A stretch of 64,000 nucleotides of DNA from CAVTWD01 sp963738325 (GTDB taxonomy: Bacteria > Actinomycetota > Acidimicrobiia > Acidimicrobiales > Ilumatobacteraceae): assembly GCA_963738325.1 (NCBI GenBank), contig CAVTWD010000012.1:1-64000 (forward strand). Direction: 5' to 3'. The position numbers and the translations under genes are program-made. Below, piece by piece: positions 53,744 to 63,767 of the stretch (within the stretch, counting starts at the first letter, position 1; each line of letters starts with the position of its first letter). Under the pieces are notes generated by a model, which saw only the letters and a list, made by a program, of their open reading frames with translations, made no database searches and was not told the origin of the DNA.

Positions 53744-54016
53744 TCAGCGCCGGAACTTGAGGAGGATGAACACCACGAAACCGATGAGGGCCAGTGCCTC
53801 GGTGAAGGCGATGCCGAGGAACATCGTGGTGCGCACCATGCCGGCGGCCTCGGGCTGGCGGGCCATGGCCTCTACGGATTTGCCGACGAGGTAGCCGATG
53901 CCGATGCCCGGGCCGATGGCCGCCAGGCCATAGGCCACGCCGGCGGTGATGGCGCCGTTGGCCTTGACCTGGTCGGCGACGGAGCTCGCCTGGGCGAGGA
54001 TGGAAAGCGCTTCCAT
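53744..54016 (-). CDS. atpE: ATP synthase c subunit
   Basis: Rotor ring proteolipid, 90 residues from ATG 54016. First helix ITAGVAYGLAAIGPGIGIGY (Gly-rich packing), loop EAMARQPEAAG (the R-Q-P loop that contacts gamma/epsilon), second helix TTMFLGIAFTEALALIGFVV with the ion-binding Glu. The residue after Glu is Ala and there is no Gln in the first helix at the Na+ position, so protons are the likely ion. Confidence 0.97.
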   Translation of the reverse strand: MEALSILAQASSVADQVKANGAITAGVAYGLAAIGPGIGIGYLVGKSVEAMARQPEAAGMVRTTMFLGIAFTEALALIGFVVFILLKFRR

Positions 54017-54066
54017 GGGTTCTCGTGTCTCCTGTGGTCTGGGTGGTGGAGGTGTTGGGCCAGCGG

Positions 54067-54833
54067 TCAGTGCTCCGGGTGGAGGGCACCGCCGATGTAG
54101 ACGGCGGCGAGGATCGTGAAGATGTAGGCCTGGAGGAAGGCCACCAGCAGCTCGAACAGCGGTGAGGAAGATCAGCATCACGAACGGCAGGACGGAGATC
54201 GGCTTGAGCGATCGGCGAGTTCGCGGTTATGAGGGCGTCGGTCAGGACGGCGAAGGTCACCAGCAGGATGTGGCCGGCGAGCATGTTGGCGAAGAGACGG
54301 ACGGCCAGGGAGAAGGGCCGGACGAGGAAGGTCGAGATGAACTCGATCGGTGTCACCAGGAGGTAGAGGGCCTTGGGGACACCGGGCGGGAACAGCGACG
54401 ACTTCAAGTAGCCGCCGAAGCCCTGGTGCTTGAAGCCCACGACGATGAACGTCACCCACACGATCAGCGCGAGGATCATCGGCGTCGCCATGCGGGCCGT
54501 CGCCGGCATCTGCAGGATCGGCAGGATCTCGGGCAGGTTGCAGAGGAAGATGAAGAGGAAGAGGCTGAGGAGGAATGGCGTCCAGCTAAGGCCTTCGCTC
54601 CCCATCGTCTGCATGACGATGCCGTCCTCGACGAACTCCACCGACGCCTCGGCCACGTTGCGGACGCCCTTGGGGGCCACCATGGCGTTGCGATTGCCGG
54701 CCACCCAGTAGAAGATGATCGTCACCAACACCGCGAGGGTGTTGAGGAGGGCGATCTTGTTGAAGCTGGCGAAGAAGTCCGGCCAGACCAGGATTTCGCT
54801 GATCTCCGGGAAGTTCAGCGCGAGCACGTGCAC
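54067..54833 (-). CDS. atpB: ATP synthase a subunit, two frameshifts near the 3' end
   Basis: Stator channel of F0, about 255 residues. EGLSWTPFLLSLFLFIFLCN (with P-F-L and F-x-x-x-N-L-P motif), TPIEFISTFLVRPFSLAVRL then FANMLAGHILLVTFAVLTDA, where the essential Arg lies in AVRLFANMLAGH. The last helix is read only by joining three frames: ...LITANSPIA, PISVLPFVMLIFLTA, then FELLVAFLQAYIFTILAAVY to HPEH and stop at 54067. The two shifts (about 54165 and 54205) are probably sequence errors, since the gene is essential. Starts one base after the atpI-like stop. Confidence 0.93.
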
Positions 54834-54834
54834 G

Positions 54835-55302
54835 TCAGCGACCGTCCTTCGTGGTGGGCGGGGTCGGAGCCGGCTTGAGGCCGGGGAAGGCCAGGGTGGC
54901 CGACACGTAGCGCAGCTCCCACACGAGGAGCCCGAGCTGGGTGAGGACGATGGTGAGCCCGAGGGGCACGAGCTTCACCCAGGAGGCGTCGATCACGAGC
55001 CACACGGCCAGGAAGACGAGAGCCAGGCGGATGAGGTAGCCGAACAAGACCGTGCCCATCATCAGCCCCACCGAGATGCGCGCCGTCCACGTGATGAGCG
55101 CGGCCGACAGCAGGAAGTTCACGCACACGATGGCGAGGGCGTACGCGGCCGAGGCGCCTCCCTGCCAGCCCCAGATCAGGGTGGCGACGCCGAGGAGCAC
55201 GGGGGCGGCGAGCGCGGCCTTCTTGAGCATGTCGAGGGCGATGTCGCGCTCGGGGGCCGGCCCGTCGAAGCGCAACGTCACCGGATGCGCCGGCGTGTTC
55301 AC
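54835..55302 (-). CDS. ATP synthase I-like membrane protein
   Basis: 155 residues, about four membrane helices: ALAAPVLLGVATLIWGWQGG, YALAIVCVNFLLSAALITWT, VGLMMGTVLFGYLIRLALVF, WVKLVPLGLTIVLTQLGLLV. AtpI-like proteins at this position help assemble the c ring or supply Mg2+. Similarity is by position, length and topology; sequence hallmarks are weak. Directly before atpB (one base between). Confidence 0.75.
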   Translation of the reverse strand: MNTPAHPVTLRFDGPAPERDIALDMLKKAALAAPVLLGVATLIWGWQGGASAAYALAIVCVNFLLSAALITWTARISVGLMMGTVLFGYLIRLALVFLAVWLVIDASWVKLVPLGLTIVLTQLGLLVWELRYVSATLAFPGLKPAPTPPTTKDGR

Positions 55303-55393
55303 CGCCCCCTCCCCTTTCTCAGCGTGATCTGACGCGTTTTCACGTCGTATGGCGCCACTTGGCCGCGCGAGATGGCTCTGGACACGGCTCCGC

Positions 55394-55699
55394 TCACGGC
55401 TCGCCTCCTTCCACTTCTTCCGCGGGCCGGGTCACTCCCGAGCGCAAGCCGATGCGGCGGAGGGTCTCGTCCTGCTGGCGGCGCATCTCCTGGTCGTAGC
55501 CCAACCACATGCGCAGGCCGACACCGGCCAGCGCGAACACGACGAAACAGATCATGAAGACCGGCTGCGTTCCGGCGGCCCGGTCGACCAGCCACCCCAG
55601 GAACAGGAAGATGCCGACCGTGGCCGCCAGCTCGAATCCCTTCGAGAGCGGGTTACCGATGCCTTGGTTCGGGTCGCGCTTGGCGGGCAGGAAGTCCAC
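55394..55699 (-). CDS. AtpZ/AtpI family small membrane protein
   Basis: 101 residues from GTG 55699. Two membrane helices: GFELAATVGIFLFLGWLVDR (with the G-x-x-L-D-R-type end typical of AtpZ) and VFMICFVVFALAGVGLRMWL, then a charged tail. First gene of the ATP synthase operon; 91 bases separate it from the atpI-like gene. It carries the GLxxG..G..LD motif seen in small proteins ahead of atp operons. Confidence 0.8.
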   Translation of the reverse strand: MDFLPAKRDPNQGIGNPLSKGFELAATVGIFLFLGWLVDRAAGTQPVFMICFVVFALAGVGLRMWLGYDQEMRRQQDETLRRIGLRSGVTRPAEEVEGGEP

Positions 55700-55888
55700 A
55701 GCGGTGCAGGTCCAGTCAGCGGCGAGAAGCTTGTGAAAGTAGTAACAAAGTAGTCGGCAGCCTGAATCGCACGCAACTACGCCGGAGGTAAGGCGGGCCA
55801 CGACGTCCCGGCGCAGACGCGGCGCCTGATCATAGAGTGCACGGGCTCGGCCGATCGCCGAGGACGCGAGCTGAGCGGGGAGCGCCGG

Positions 55889-57086
55889 GTGGACGATCGC
55901 ACGGACATCGCCATCATCGGCGGAGGGATTGTCGGGCTCGCCACCGCGTACGCCCTCACCGGAGTCGCGGCCTGAGATGAGCGTGGCGGTGCTCGAGAAG
56001 GAACCCGGGTTCGGGCAGCACCAGTCGTCACGCAACTCGGGCGTGATCCACGCCGGCGTGTACTACAAGCCCGGCTCGCTGAAAGCCGAGCTCTGCCGCC
56101 GAGGCCGCGACGAGCTCATGGCCTTCTGCGACGCCCACGACGTCAAGTACGACGTCTGCGGGAAGGTCGTGGTGGCCACGTCGGAAGAGGAGCTGCCCCG
56201 TCTGGAGGACCTGCGGCGGCGATGCGGGGCGAACGGCGTGGAGGCTCGCGAGATCGGCGGCGAGGAGCTCCGCGAGCTCGAGCCCCACGCCGCCGGCATC
56301 CGGGCCCTCCACGTGCCGAGCACGGGCGTCGTCGACTTCGCGGACGTGGTGGGCGCGTTGCTGGCCGAGCTCGCCCGGCGTGGCGTCGAGCTCAGACCGG
56401 GCTGGCGGGTCGAGGCGCTCGAGGAGTCGGGCGGCGGCGTGCGCGTCGGCGCATCGGCGGGTTCGCTCGTCGCCGCTCGGGTGATCAACTGCGCCGGCCT
56501 GTTCGCCGATCGCGTGCGTGAGCTCTCCCGCGCCGATCGGCAGGCGCCGTACATCGTGCCGTTTCGAGGCGAGTACTTCGAGCTCGTCCCCGATCGCCGC
56601 TTCCTCTGCCGCGCCCTGATCTACCCGGTGCCCGACCCGGCCTTCCCCTTCCTCGGCGTGCACCTCACGCGAGGCATCCACGGCGAGGTGCACGTCGGCC
56701 CGAGCGCGGTCCCTGCCCTCGCTCGCGAGGGCTATCGCTGGCGTGACGTCTCGCTGCGCGACCTCGCCGGCACCCTCGGGCGGCGCGCCACGTGGCGGCT
56801 GTTCCGGAAGTACTGGCGTACCGGAGGCGAGGAGATCTGGCGCTCCGTGCACAAAGCGGCCTTCACCCGAGCCGTGCAGCGGCTGTGCCCGGAGGTGCAG
56901 GAGGAGGACCTCGCGCGGGCGCCAGCGGGCGTGCGGGCACAAGCGCTGGCCCCGTCGGGCGATCTGCTCGACGACTTCGCCTTCGCCAGCACCGACCGTG
57001 TGCTGCATGTGCTCAACTGCCCCTCGCCCGCGGCGACAGCGTCGTTCGCCATCGGAAGGCACATCGCGGGCACGATGACCCCCTGA
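55889..57086 (+). CDS. lhgO: L-2-hydroxyglutarate oxidase, one frameshift
   Basis: FAD enzyme that oxidises L-2-hydroxyglutarate to 2-oxoglutarate. About 398 residues. From GTG 55889: RTDIAIIGGGIVGLATAYAL (GxGxxG FAD site), then a shift near 55965 into VLEKEPGFGQHQSSRNSGVI, HAGVYYKPGSLKAELCRRGR, GKVVVATSEEELPRLEDL, PSTGVVDFADVVGALLAELA, and VPFRGEYFELVPDRRFLCRA. The HQSSRNSGVIHAGVYY segment is diagnostic of LhgO. Divergent from the ATP synthase operon across about 190 bases, which must contain both promoters. Confidence 0.92.
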
Positions 57087-57508
57087 ACGCGGATTGTGGT
57101 CAAGCGGCCACCGGGAGCGTGATCCGCGCTCGCCAGCGATCGGAATGGGCCAAAGGTCCTAGCCGACTCCTGCTTCCCGCCGCGACCAACAGAGCGTAAG
57201 GTCCTCTGTCATGACAGCCGGCCGGGCGGGGCAGGCCTCTGAGCGTGGTCTTGCTGCTCCATCAAGCGCAGACTCGAGCGGGGGGAGGGGGCCCTTTGTC
57301 AACCGCGGTCCGATAGATGCGGAGCCAATGTGACGGCGCCTCGCCGCTACGGACATCCAGGGTGGCCAGGGCGTCCCCGGCTCGGGGGCGATCGCACGCA
57401 CGACGAATGCGTCACCTCGGGCCGCCGTGCCGCCGCGTGGCCGCGGACCCCAAACGCGCGCGCGTTGGAAGCTCGCCAACGAGGAGATCATCTGCGGAGT
57501 CCCGAACG
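57087..57508. other. Intergenic stretch, no gene seen
   Basis: 422 bases between lhgO and the sulfotransferase. Short frames exist on both strands, none with a convincing start or family match. Base composition and codon texture change from here rightwards, so this may be the edge of an acquired block. Confidence 0.5.
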
Positions 57509-58501
57509 ATGAGCACCAGCCACCACCGACCGACGCCGATCTTCCTCTTCTCGTTGCCACGCTCGGGGTCGACGTTGTGTCAACGGATCATCGCCACGCA
57601 CGAGTCGGTGGCCACCGTTAACGAGCCCCACATCCTGCTCCCGATGCTCCATGCGCTGCGCGACGACGAGACGAGGAGCACCTACAACCACTTCTACGCG
57701 TCGCATGCCATTCAGGACTTCTGCTCCTATCTCCCCCACGGGGAGAACGACTACCTGGCTAGCGTGCGCGACCAGGCGCTCGACCTCTACGCCCGGGCCA
57801 GCCAACACAACGAGCCCTACTTCCTGGACAAGACGCCGAAATACCACTTCATCGCGGAGGAGATCATCACGTTGTTCCCAGAGGGGAAGTTCGTCTTCCT
57901 CTGGCGGAACCCCCTGGCTGTCATCGCCTCACTAGTCCAGACGTGGGGTGGGGGCTACTGGAACGTGCATCACTTCAAGGTCGACCTGCTAAAAGGGATC
58001 GACAATCTGATCAATGCCTATCTCAAGCACGAACATCAAGTCCACTCTTTTCGCTACGAAGACGCGGTAGCCGAGCCCAAAGCGACGTGGAGCCAAGTGT
58101 TCGCATACTTGGGGCTTCCCTTCCACGAACAAGCGCTCACAACATTTTCGACTCAGCGGCTGCGCGGTCGAGTGCGGGACCCCAACTCTGACCTGGAGGA
58201 GTACCAGGTCATCCTCGAGGCTCCGCTCGACAAGTGGCGTACAACTCTGAACAACCCCCTCCGCCGCGCCTGGTGCCGGCGCTACCTTCGCTGGCTCGGA
58301 CACGAGCGGCTCGAAGTCATGGGATATTGCCTCGAAGACCTCTTGGCGGAGCTTGATGGAGTGGAACGCCGCCTCGACCATGTCGTGACCGACGCGGTGC
58401 TCATGCCCATCGGTGCGGCCTACCATACCTTCGAAATCCAGCTCATCAAGCAGAAGGTGAGCGTGTGGCGTCATGGTGAGCCTCTCTTCATGCATAGCTA
58501 G
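57509..58501 (+). CDS. PAPS-dependent sulfotransferase
   Basis: 330 residues from ATG 57509. The 5'-phosphosulphate loop is IFLFSLPRSGSTLCQRIIAT near residue 12; EPYFLDKTPKYHFIAEEIIT follows; the 3'-phosphate motif is FPEGKFVFLWRNPLAVIASL (R-x-P-x-x-x-x-x-S). Such enzymes move sulphate from PAPS to carbohydrates, lipids or other alcohols; in glycan clusters the substrate is often a sugar. Cytosolic. First gene of the block with lower GC content and amino-sugar genes; no frameshift. Confidence 0.9.
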   Translation: MSTSHHRPTPIFLFSLPRSGSTLCQRIIATHESVATVNEPHILLPMLHALRDDETRSTYNHFYASHAIQDFCSYLPHGENDYLASVRDQALDLYARASQHNEPYFLDKTPKYHFIAEEIITLFPEGKFVFLWRNPLAVIASLVQTWGGGYWNVHHFKVDLLKGIDNLINAYLKHEHQVHSFRYEDAVAEPKATWSQVFAYLGLPFHEQALTTFSTQRLRGRVRDPNSDLEEYQVILEAPLDKWRTTLNNPLRRAWCRRYLRWLGHERLEVMGYCLEDLLAELDGVERRLDHVVTDAVLMPIGAAYHTFEIQLIKQKVSVWRHGEPLFMHS

Positions 58502-59191
58502 CCCTGATCGCTCAGATACCCGGCATGGCATCAGTGCTCGTAGGACACGGCCCGGCGAGATCCTGAGGACTTTCGTCGGCGGGCTTGTGCGACTGAATGA
58601 AGGTTAGTTGTTGTTCCATATGGAGCCACGTTGCGCGGCTATTTCTAGTCGATCTCGACGAGCCCAGCGCTCGATGCGGGGTTGATACAGGCTGTAGGTA
58701 GAGGTGCGGCACAACGTGAAGCGGGCGTGGCCGATCGGCCAGCGTTGCACACCGGGGTCTGGTGAGTCGTGGACTCGTCCACAACGCGCATGCCGTGGAC
58801 AGCTTGAAGCGGTCGGTGAGCTTCAGCGGCTCTGCGCGTCGAGCGCTGGGGTGATCGGGGTTCGATAAGGGGGGCACCGCGCGAGCCGGGGGTCTCGCCG
58901 TTCTGCGGATTGGCGGATCGGCAGACGAGGAGGCCCCCTGGCGTGGGCGACGGTATCGAGGAGGTAGGCGCGGCGACCTCTGCAATCACACAGTCCGCGT
59001 CGGCATCGCTCACCGTGCGGGCCATCGCCGGGCTCGACGAGGTGGCCAACTCATCGCGATCCGATACCGCGTTCGCACACCGCCCGCATCGTCCCGAATA
59101 GGTCGATCGACTCTAGACCTCCTTTCACGCGTCTCTTACCCTGGAGACGGCGGATCTCGACGCGGCGTCGGACGGAGGCGGGCATCAACCG
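58502..59191. other. Intergenic stretch, no convincing gene
   Basis: 690 bases. Short overlapping frames on both strands, such as 58910-59101 (+) and 58645-59049 (-), show no recognised motif and biased composition. It could be decayed mobile DNA. Bases 59118-59131 (CCTCCTTTCACGCG) match the start of palindromic element copy B, and GTCTC/GAGAC at 59131-59148 can form a short hairpin just upstream of the next gene. Confidence 0.4.
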
Positions 59192-60316
59192 ATGGAGAGA
59201 ATCGGAATCGCGGTCGTAGGTGGGGGCTACTGGGGGCCCAATCTCGTCCGAAACGTTGTCACGAACCCGGGCTCGTGCTTGCGATGGGTCTGTGATCTCG
59301 ACCGGGAGCGGGCTCAGCAGCTATCGACTCCGTACGCTGGCGCACGCGCCACTACCGATCTTTCTGCCATCCTCGCTGACAACCTCGTCGACGCCGTCGC
59401 GGTCGCCACTCCACCATCGAGCCATGCCGACATCGCGATCCAATGCCTCCGGGCTGGAAAGCACGTTCTCATCGAGAAACCTCTGGCTGGGTCCGTGCGG
59501 GAGGCCGAGCGGATGATCGCGGTCGCTGACGAGCAGGACCGCGTCCTCATGTGCGACCACACGTACTGCTACACGCCCGCGGTCCAAAGCATCTCACGGC
59601 TCGTGAACGAGGGCGTGCTCGGCGACCTCCACTTCGTGGATTCGGTGAGAATCAACCTTGGGCTTGTCCAGGCTGATGTGGACGTGATCTGGGATCTCGC
59701 TCCACACGACCTGTCGGTCCTCGACTACATCCTCCCTGCCGATCGAGGGGTGCGAACAGTAGCCGCGCATGGCGCCGACCCGATCGGAGCAGGGCACGCC
59801 TGCGTTGCGTACCTGACCCTCGGCCTCGCTGGTGGGGCGATCGCCCATGTCCATGTGAACTGGCTGAGCCCGACGAAGGTCCGGACGATGATGATTGGTG
59901 GATCCCGCCGGACCCTGGTGTGGGACGATTTGAATCCGTCGCAGCGGATCAGCGTGTACGACCGAGGCGTTGATGTGATGGCCACGGACGCGAGCATGGA
60001 GCAACGGATGCGTCACCAGGTCTCGTACCGTCTCGGCGATATGGTCGCGCCGGCGTTGAGAGAGGCAGAACCGCTCGCCGCTGTCATCACCGAGTTCCTC
60101 GCTGCCATTCGCGAGGGTCGGGCGCCGGTGACCGACGGACGAGCCGGGCTGCGGGTACTGCGGATGGTGGAGGCAGCCACCAACAGCCTGGCCCGCGGGG
60201 CGCGATGGTTGATCTTCAGTCCTCTGTCCTGGTCGGTGAATGAGACAGTCCATCACCGGAGGTCGACGTACAACGCTCCTGCCGCGGTCGGGCCCGATGA
60301 CGCCCTCGCGGGATAA
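59192..60316 (+). CDS. Gfo/Idh/MocA family sugar dehydrogenase
   Basis: 374 residues. NAD(P) fold RIGIAVVGGGYWGPNLVRNV, DNLVDAVAVATPPSSHADIA, and the family EKP motif GKHVLIEKPLAGSVREAERM; then CDHTYCYTPAVQSISRLVNE and IWDLAPHDLSVLDYILPADR (catalytic His in PHDLS). This pattern matches WlbA/WbpB-type enzymes that oxidise C3 of UDP-GlcNAc-uronic acid and related sugars. The following aminotransferase overlaps its end by 20 bases in another frame, giving the classic 3-amino-sugar pair. Confidence 0.9.
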   Translation: MERIGIAVVGGGYWGPNLVRNVVTNPGSCLRWVCDLDRERAQQLSTPYAGARATTDLSAILADNLVDAVAVATPPSSHADIAIQCLRAGKHVLIEKPLAGSVREAERMIAVADEQDRVLMCDHTYCYTPAVQSISRLVNEGVLGDLHFVDSVRINLGLVQADVDVIWDLAPHDLSVLDYILPADRGVRTVAAHGADPIGAGHACVAYLTLGLAGGAIAHVHVNWLSPTKVRTMMIGGSRRTLVWDDLNPSQRISVYDRGVDVMATDASMEQRMRHQVSYRLGDMVAPALREAEPLAAVITEFLAAIREGRAPVTDGRAGLRVLRMVEAATNSLARGARWLIFSPLSWSVNETVHHRRSTYNAPAAVGPDDALAG

Positions 60317-61446
60317 GGGACCGGGGGCTGCGCTTGGCCTGGCATTCATCCCGCTCGTCGACCTCGTGGCTCAACACGCGGAGATCGCCGGAGAAGTCCT
60401 CGCCGGCTTCGAGCGTGTGCTATCGGAAACGGCCTTCATCGGCGGATCCGACGTCGCCAACTTCGAGCGCGAGTTCGCGGACTTCGTCGACGTCGACCAT
60501 TGCATCAGTGTTGCCAACGGAACCGATGCGTTGGAGCTGATTCTCAGAGCGCTCGGCGTTGGCCCAGGCTGCGAAGTGATCTTGCCTGCGAACACCTTCG
60601 TCGCGACCGCCGAAGCCGTGGTCTTGGCCGGAGCTACGCCGGTACTCGTAGACTGCGATCGCAACTACCTCTTGATAGATCCTCAGAAGGTCGCTGACCG
60701 CATCACGTCGCGGACGAGCGCAGTCATTGGTGTCGATCTCTACGGCCAAATCGCGCCGTTCGAGCAGCTAGCGTCGCTCCTGGAGGACATGGACATCGCA
60801 CTCGTCGAGGACGCCGCGGAGTCTCAGGGTGCCACACGGGAAGGACGCCCGATCGGCGCCCTTGTCAGGGCTGCGGCAACCAGCTTCTACCCCGGAAAGA
60901 ACCTCGGGGCATATGGGGACGCCGGAGCGGTCGTGACGAACGATCCTCACCTGGCCGGCACGATCCGCGCCCTCGCGAACCACGGCGGTCATTCTAAGTA
61001 CGAGCACCGGATAGTCGGCCGCAACTCCCGACTCGACACGCTCCAAGCTGTCGTGCTCCGCGCCAAGCTCCGTCAGCTGAGGCGATGGAACGACGCCAGG
61101 CGGGCGCGGGCGGGGCGGTACCTCGAGGAGTTGGCAGGGGAACCGCACCTCCGGTTACCCGAGACGATGCCGGGCAACGAGCACGTGTGGCACTTGTTCG
61201 TCACGGAGACTGACGATCGAGATCGGGTGCTCGACGCGCTCAACCGAGCGCGGCATAGGGGCGGGGCTCCATTACCCGAAGCCAATCCACCTCACCGAGG
61301 CCTTCGCGTACCTCGATTACGGGGTGGGTGACTTCCCGGTTGCAGAGGCCGCGGCCACCAGGATCTTGAGCCTGCCTCTTCATCCTCACCTCACGGCGGA
61401 ACAACAACAACGAGTCATCACTTCCGTACGCGAGGGATTCGCGTGA
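60297..61446 (+). CDS. DegT/DnrJ/EryC1-type sugar aminotransferase, one frameshift
   Basis: PLP enzyme that aminates keto-sugars. About 382 residues. FIPLVDLVAQHAEIAGEVLA, SVANGTDALELILRALGVGP, EVILPANTFVATAEAVVLAG, VDLYGQIAPFEQL, EDAAESQGA, and the PLP Lys in SFYPGKNLGAYGDAGAVVTN. A shift near 61255 moves the end to GLHYPKPIHLTEAFAYLDYG and PVAEAAATRILSLPLHPHLT. With the dehydrogenase upstream this gives a WlbA-WlbC / WbpB-WbpE-like pair (3-amino-3-deoxy sugar). ATG 60297 overlaps the upstream gene. Confidence 0.9.
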
Positions 61447-61573
61447 GCCGCCAGGCAGTCGCCGACCCGGCGTGCACGATGCTCAGGTGTTCGGCGGCTG
61501 CACCTCAGCTGGACGCGAGCCGGGCGGGCGCGTACATAGATCCGGGAGATGCCCTGCGAGGAGAGGTGGGCCC

Positions 61574-62101
61574 ATGGACTGTGAGATGAAGGCTGAACCA
61601 CTGCCGGGGCCAATGGGTGCGCGACGGGTGCCGTATGACGAGCGCTTCCTCGAGGCCTCCTACGAATGGCTCAACGACCCGGAGCTGCGTGCACTCATGG
61701 ACGCCGAAGCTCCCACGACGCAGTCGCAACGAGCGTGGTACGAGGCGATTCCAACTCGGCCCGGCTACGTGATCTGGGGCGTAGCTGTACACGACCGGCC
61801 GGCGGGCTACATCCAGCTGAAGCGCCTTGACGAGCCCCAACAGATCCCCCTGGCTGGGGTCCTGTTGGCCGACCGAAGCCTCTGGGGATGGGGTGTCGCC
61901 AAATGGGCGTACATAGAGCTGTGTCGTGAGGTCGTCGCCCGCGAGAAGACGCTCCTTGGCGGCATCGTCCTCCTCACCAACACGCGCTCGCGGCACGCAT
62001 GGGCCCGGCTGGGCGTCCTCGACACCGAACCCAACGGCGATCACATGTTCATCGTCGCCAATCCGACCCGCTACCTCGAGCAGCACGGCATCGCCGTGTG
62101 A
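61574..62101 (+). CDS. GNAT acetyltransferase, probably sugar-modifying
   Basis: 175 residues from ATG 61574. RimJ/PseH-like layout: YDERFLEASYEWLNDPELRA, VIWGVAVHDRPAGYIQLKRL, AGVLLADRSLWGWGVAKWAY (CoA loop with W-G-x-G-V-A), and LLTNTRSRHAWARLGVLDTE. The N-W-L-N-D-P-E text is common to GNATs that acetylate amino sugars, such as PseH. Together with the two genes upstream this would complete amination and N-acetylation of a sugar nucleotide, replacing the hexapeptide acetyltransferase WbpD/WlbB. 127 bases after the aminotransferase. Confidence 0.8.
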   Translation: MDCEMKAEPLPGPMGARRVPYDERFLEASYEWLNDPELRALMDAEAPTTQSQRAWYEAIPTRPGYVIWGVAVHDRPAGYIQLKRLDEPQQIPLAGVLLADRSLWGWGVAKWAYIELCREVVAREKTLLGGIVLLTNTRSRHAWARLGVLDTEPNGDHMFIVANPTRYLEQHGIAV

Positions 62102-62115
62102 CCAGCAGCTCGCAC

Positions 62116-62176
62116 ATGCGCGTAGGGTTGATCTCCACAGCGGCTCTCAGGATCGATAGGCGTCAGAACCCTCCGA
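62116..62176 (+). pseudogene. Possible 5' stub of a glycosyltransferase cut by IS110
   Basis: ATG 62116 starts MRVGLISTAALRID, which resembles the N-terminal strand of GT4 glycosyltransferases (MRVGLIST...). The frame runs into the IS110 end within 20 codons and no GT sequence follows on the other side. Either the rest was deleted or the match is chance; evidence is only about ten residues. Confidence 0.3.
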
Positions 62177-63759
62177 TTCTCAGAGCCCTGTGCCGCGCCT
62201 GGTGGATCCCCTACACCCCACCTGGGGTGGAATGCCCTTGTATGTGCTCAGGCCACTGGCCGGATGGCGACTTGGTAGCCGAGTGTTCGAGTTGGCGCGC
62301 GAGGTGGCGCGCTCGCCGTTGTGGCTCGTCCCGGCGTGCGAAATAGTCGCCACCCAGTTCGCGGTAGGTCTCGCCGGTGGCGAGCATGTGCCAGGCGGCC
62401 ACGACCATGGTGTGGGCGACGGCGATCGTGGCTCGTTGGGGCCCGCGTCGTGCCGCGAGGCGTCGGCACTGGGCGCCCACATAGGTGTTCCGGGTGCGTG
62501 CCCCCGCGAGCGCGGCTTCGGTGAGCGCGCGGCCAAGCCAGGCGTTGCCGGTCACGGTGCCGGCCGGTCGTCGTTTGCCGGCAGATTCGTGCGTGCCGGG
62601 CGCGACACCCGCCCATGAGGCGAGATGCGCGGCGGTAGGGAACACGGTCATGTCGCCCGCCGGTCTCGGCGATGAACACTTCGGCCGTGAGGCGTCCCCA
62701 ACCGGGGATCTGCGTGAGGAGCGTGATCGCTGGTTGGAACTCGACGAGGCGCTCGGCGATCTGTGACGAGAGCCCGGCGATGGCCTGCTCCAAGAACGCG
62801 ATGTGATGCATTGCACGCTGGGCAACGACTCCATGGTGTGCGTGGAAGTTGCCGTCGAGTGCGAGTGCCAGCGCGTCGATCTTCGAGCGCATCCTGCTCT
62901 TGGCCATGTCGGCGAGCACCGCCAGGTCCCGTTCGCCAGCGATCAGGGCCCTCACCATCGCCTGGGCCGATCGTGACCACGTGCCCGACGCGACCCGAAC
63001 TCAGCTTGATGCCGGCGTCCTGGAGGATCTTCTCGAGTCGTTGGATCTCCCTGGTGCGAGCGTCGATCTGTGTCTTGCGATAGCGAGTCAGCTCTCGCAA
63101 CTCTCGACCTGATCGCGGGTGGAGGCACGTAGCTCGGTCGCACCATGCCGTGGGCGGCGACATCGGCGAGCCACTCGGCGTCGGACACATCGGTCTTGCG
63201 GCCGGGCACCCGCTTGACGTGCATCGCGTTCACCAGCCACAGCTCCGGCACCTTGCCCTCGAGCGTGTAGTCCACCGAGCGCCAGTACACGCCAGTCGAT
63301 TCGAGCACGGCGGTCGAGACGTCGTTCTCCACCAGCCACGCCGCAGGTTCGGCGAGCTAACTCGTCATCGTCGAGAACGACCGTTTCGTCGTGCGGGTTC
63401 GCCTGCCGTCGCTGGACCGGATGCACGCCAGCACCAGATCGCGGTGCGCGTCGAGCCCGGCGACCCGGGTCCTGATTGTCTGCATCGTCGCCTCCTTCCG
63501 GCTGGACCGGTCCGGGGAGGGACGAGGAAGAAACGGAAACTGGGGTTCGCGCTCGTAGCGGCACACGTCGATCCCCCGGGCCCCGCACCAAGCTCAATAC
63601 GAGTTCAACGACTCACAGTGGGGACGGTGACCGCGCGCGGGCCGGCCACAACAGCATTCCATCCCACCCCGATGCCGCCGACCGGCCGCATGCCAGCTCA
63701 GATCCGAAGCGCAGGTAATCCTCCCCGGTCCTACGACAATCGGTCGGGGACCCTCCGAT
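62168..63759 (-). mobile_element. IS110-family element
   Basis: Contains a decayed DEDD transposase on the minus strand. The 10-base word ACCCTCCGAT occurs at both 62168-62177 and 63750-63759, which would suit the ends, giving about 1.58 kb, a normal IS110 size. No terminal inverted repeats are seen, as expected of the IS110 group. The 275 bases upstream of the transposase ATG (63486-63759) hold no gene and would be the left end that encodes the bridge (seek) RNA in this family. Limits are approximate. Confidence 0.55.
62211..63485 (-). pseudogene. IS110 transposase (DEDD), with amber stop and frameshifts
   Basis: ATG 63485 with AAGGAGG ahead. TRVAGLDAHRDLVLACIRSS (first Asp), VSTAVLESTGVYWRSVDYTL (Glu), PGRKTDVSDAEWLADVAAHG (Asp pair) form the RuvC-like DEDD site; the C-terminal Tnp part has ITLLTQIPGWGRLTAEVFIA, ASWAGVAPGTHESAGKRRPA and GNAWLGRALTEAALAGARTR with the conserved Ser region. 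Codon 43 (63359-63357) is TAG in the otherwise open frame, and frameshifts occur near 63125, 62960 and 62670. The stop codon is a substitution, so at least part of the damage looks real. Confidence 0.8.
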
Positions 63760-63767
63760 CACGACGG

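Noticed and set aside
58645..59101. Short overlapping frames between the sulfotransferase and the Gfo/Idh gene
   Set aside because: No ribosome binding site, no family match, biased composition; left as intergenic.
62116..62346. Complete glycosyltransferase gene
   Set aside because: Only about ten residues resemble a GT4 start and the frame then reads antisense through the IS110 transposase.
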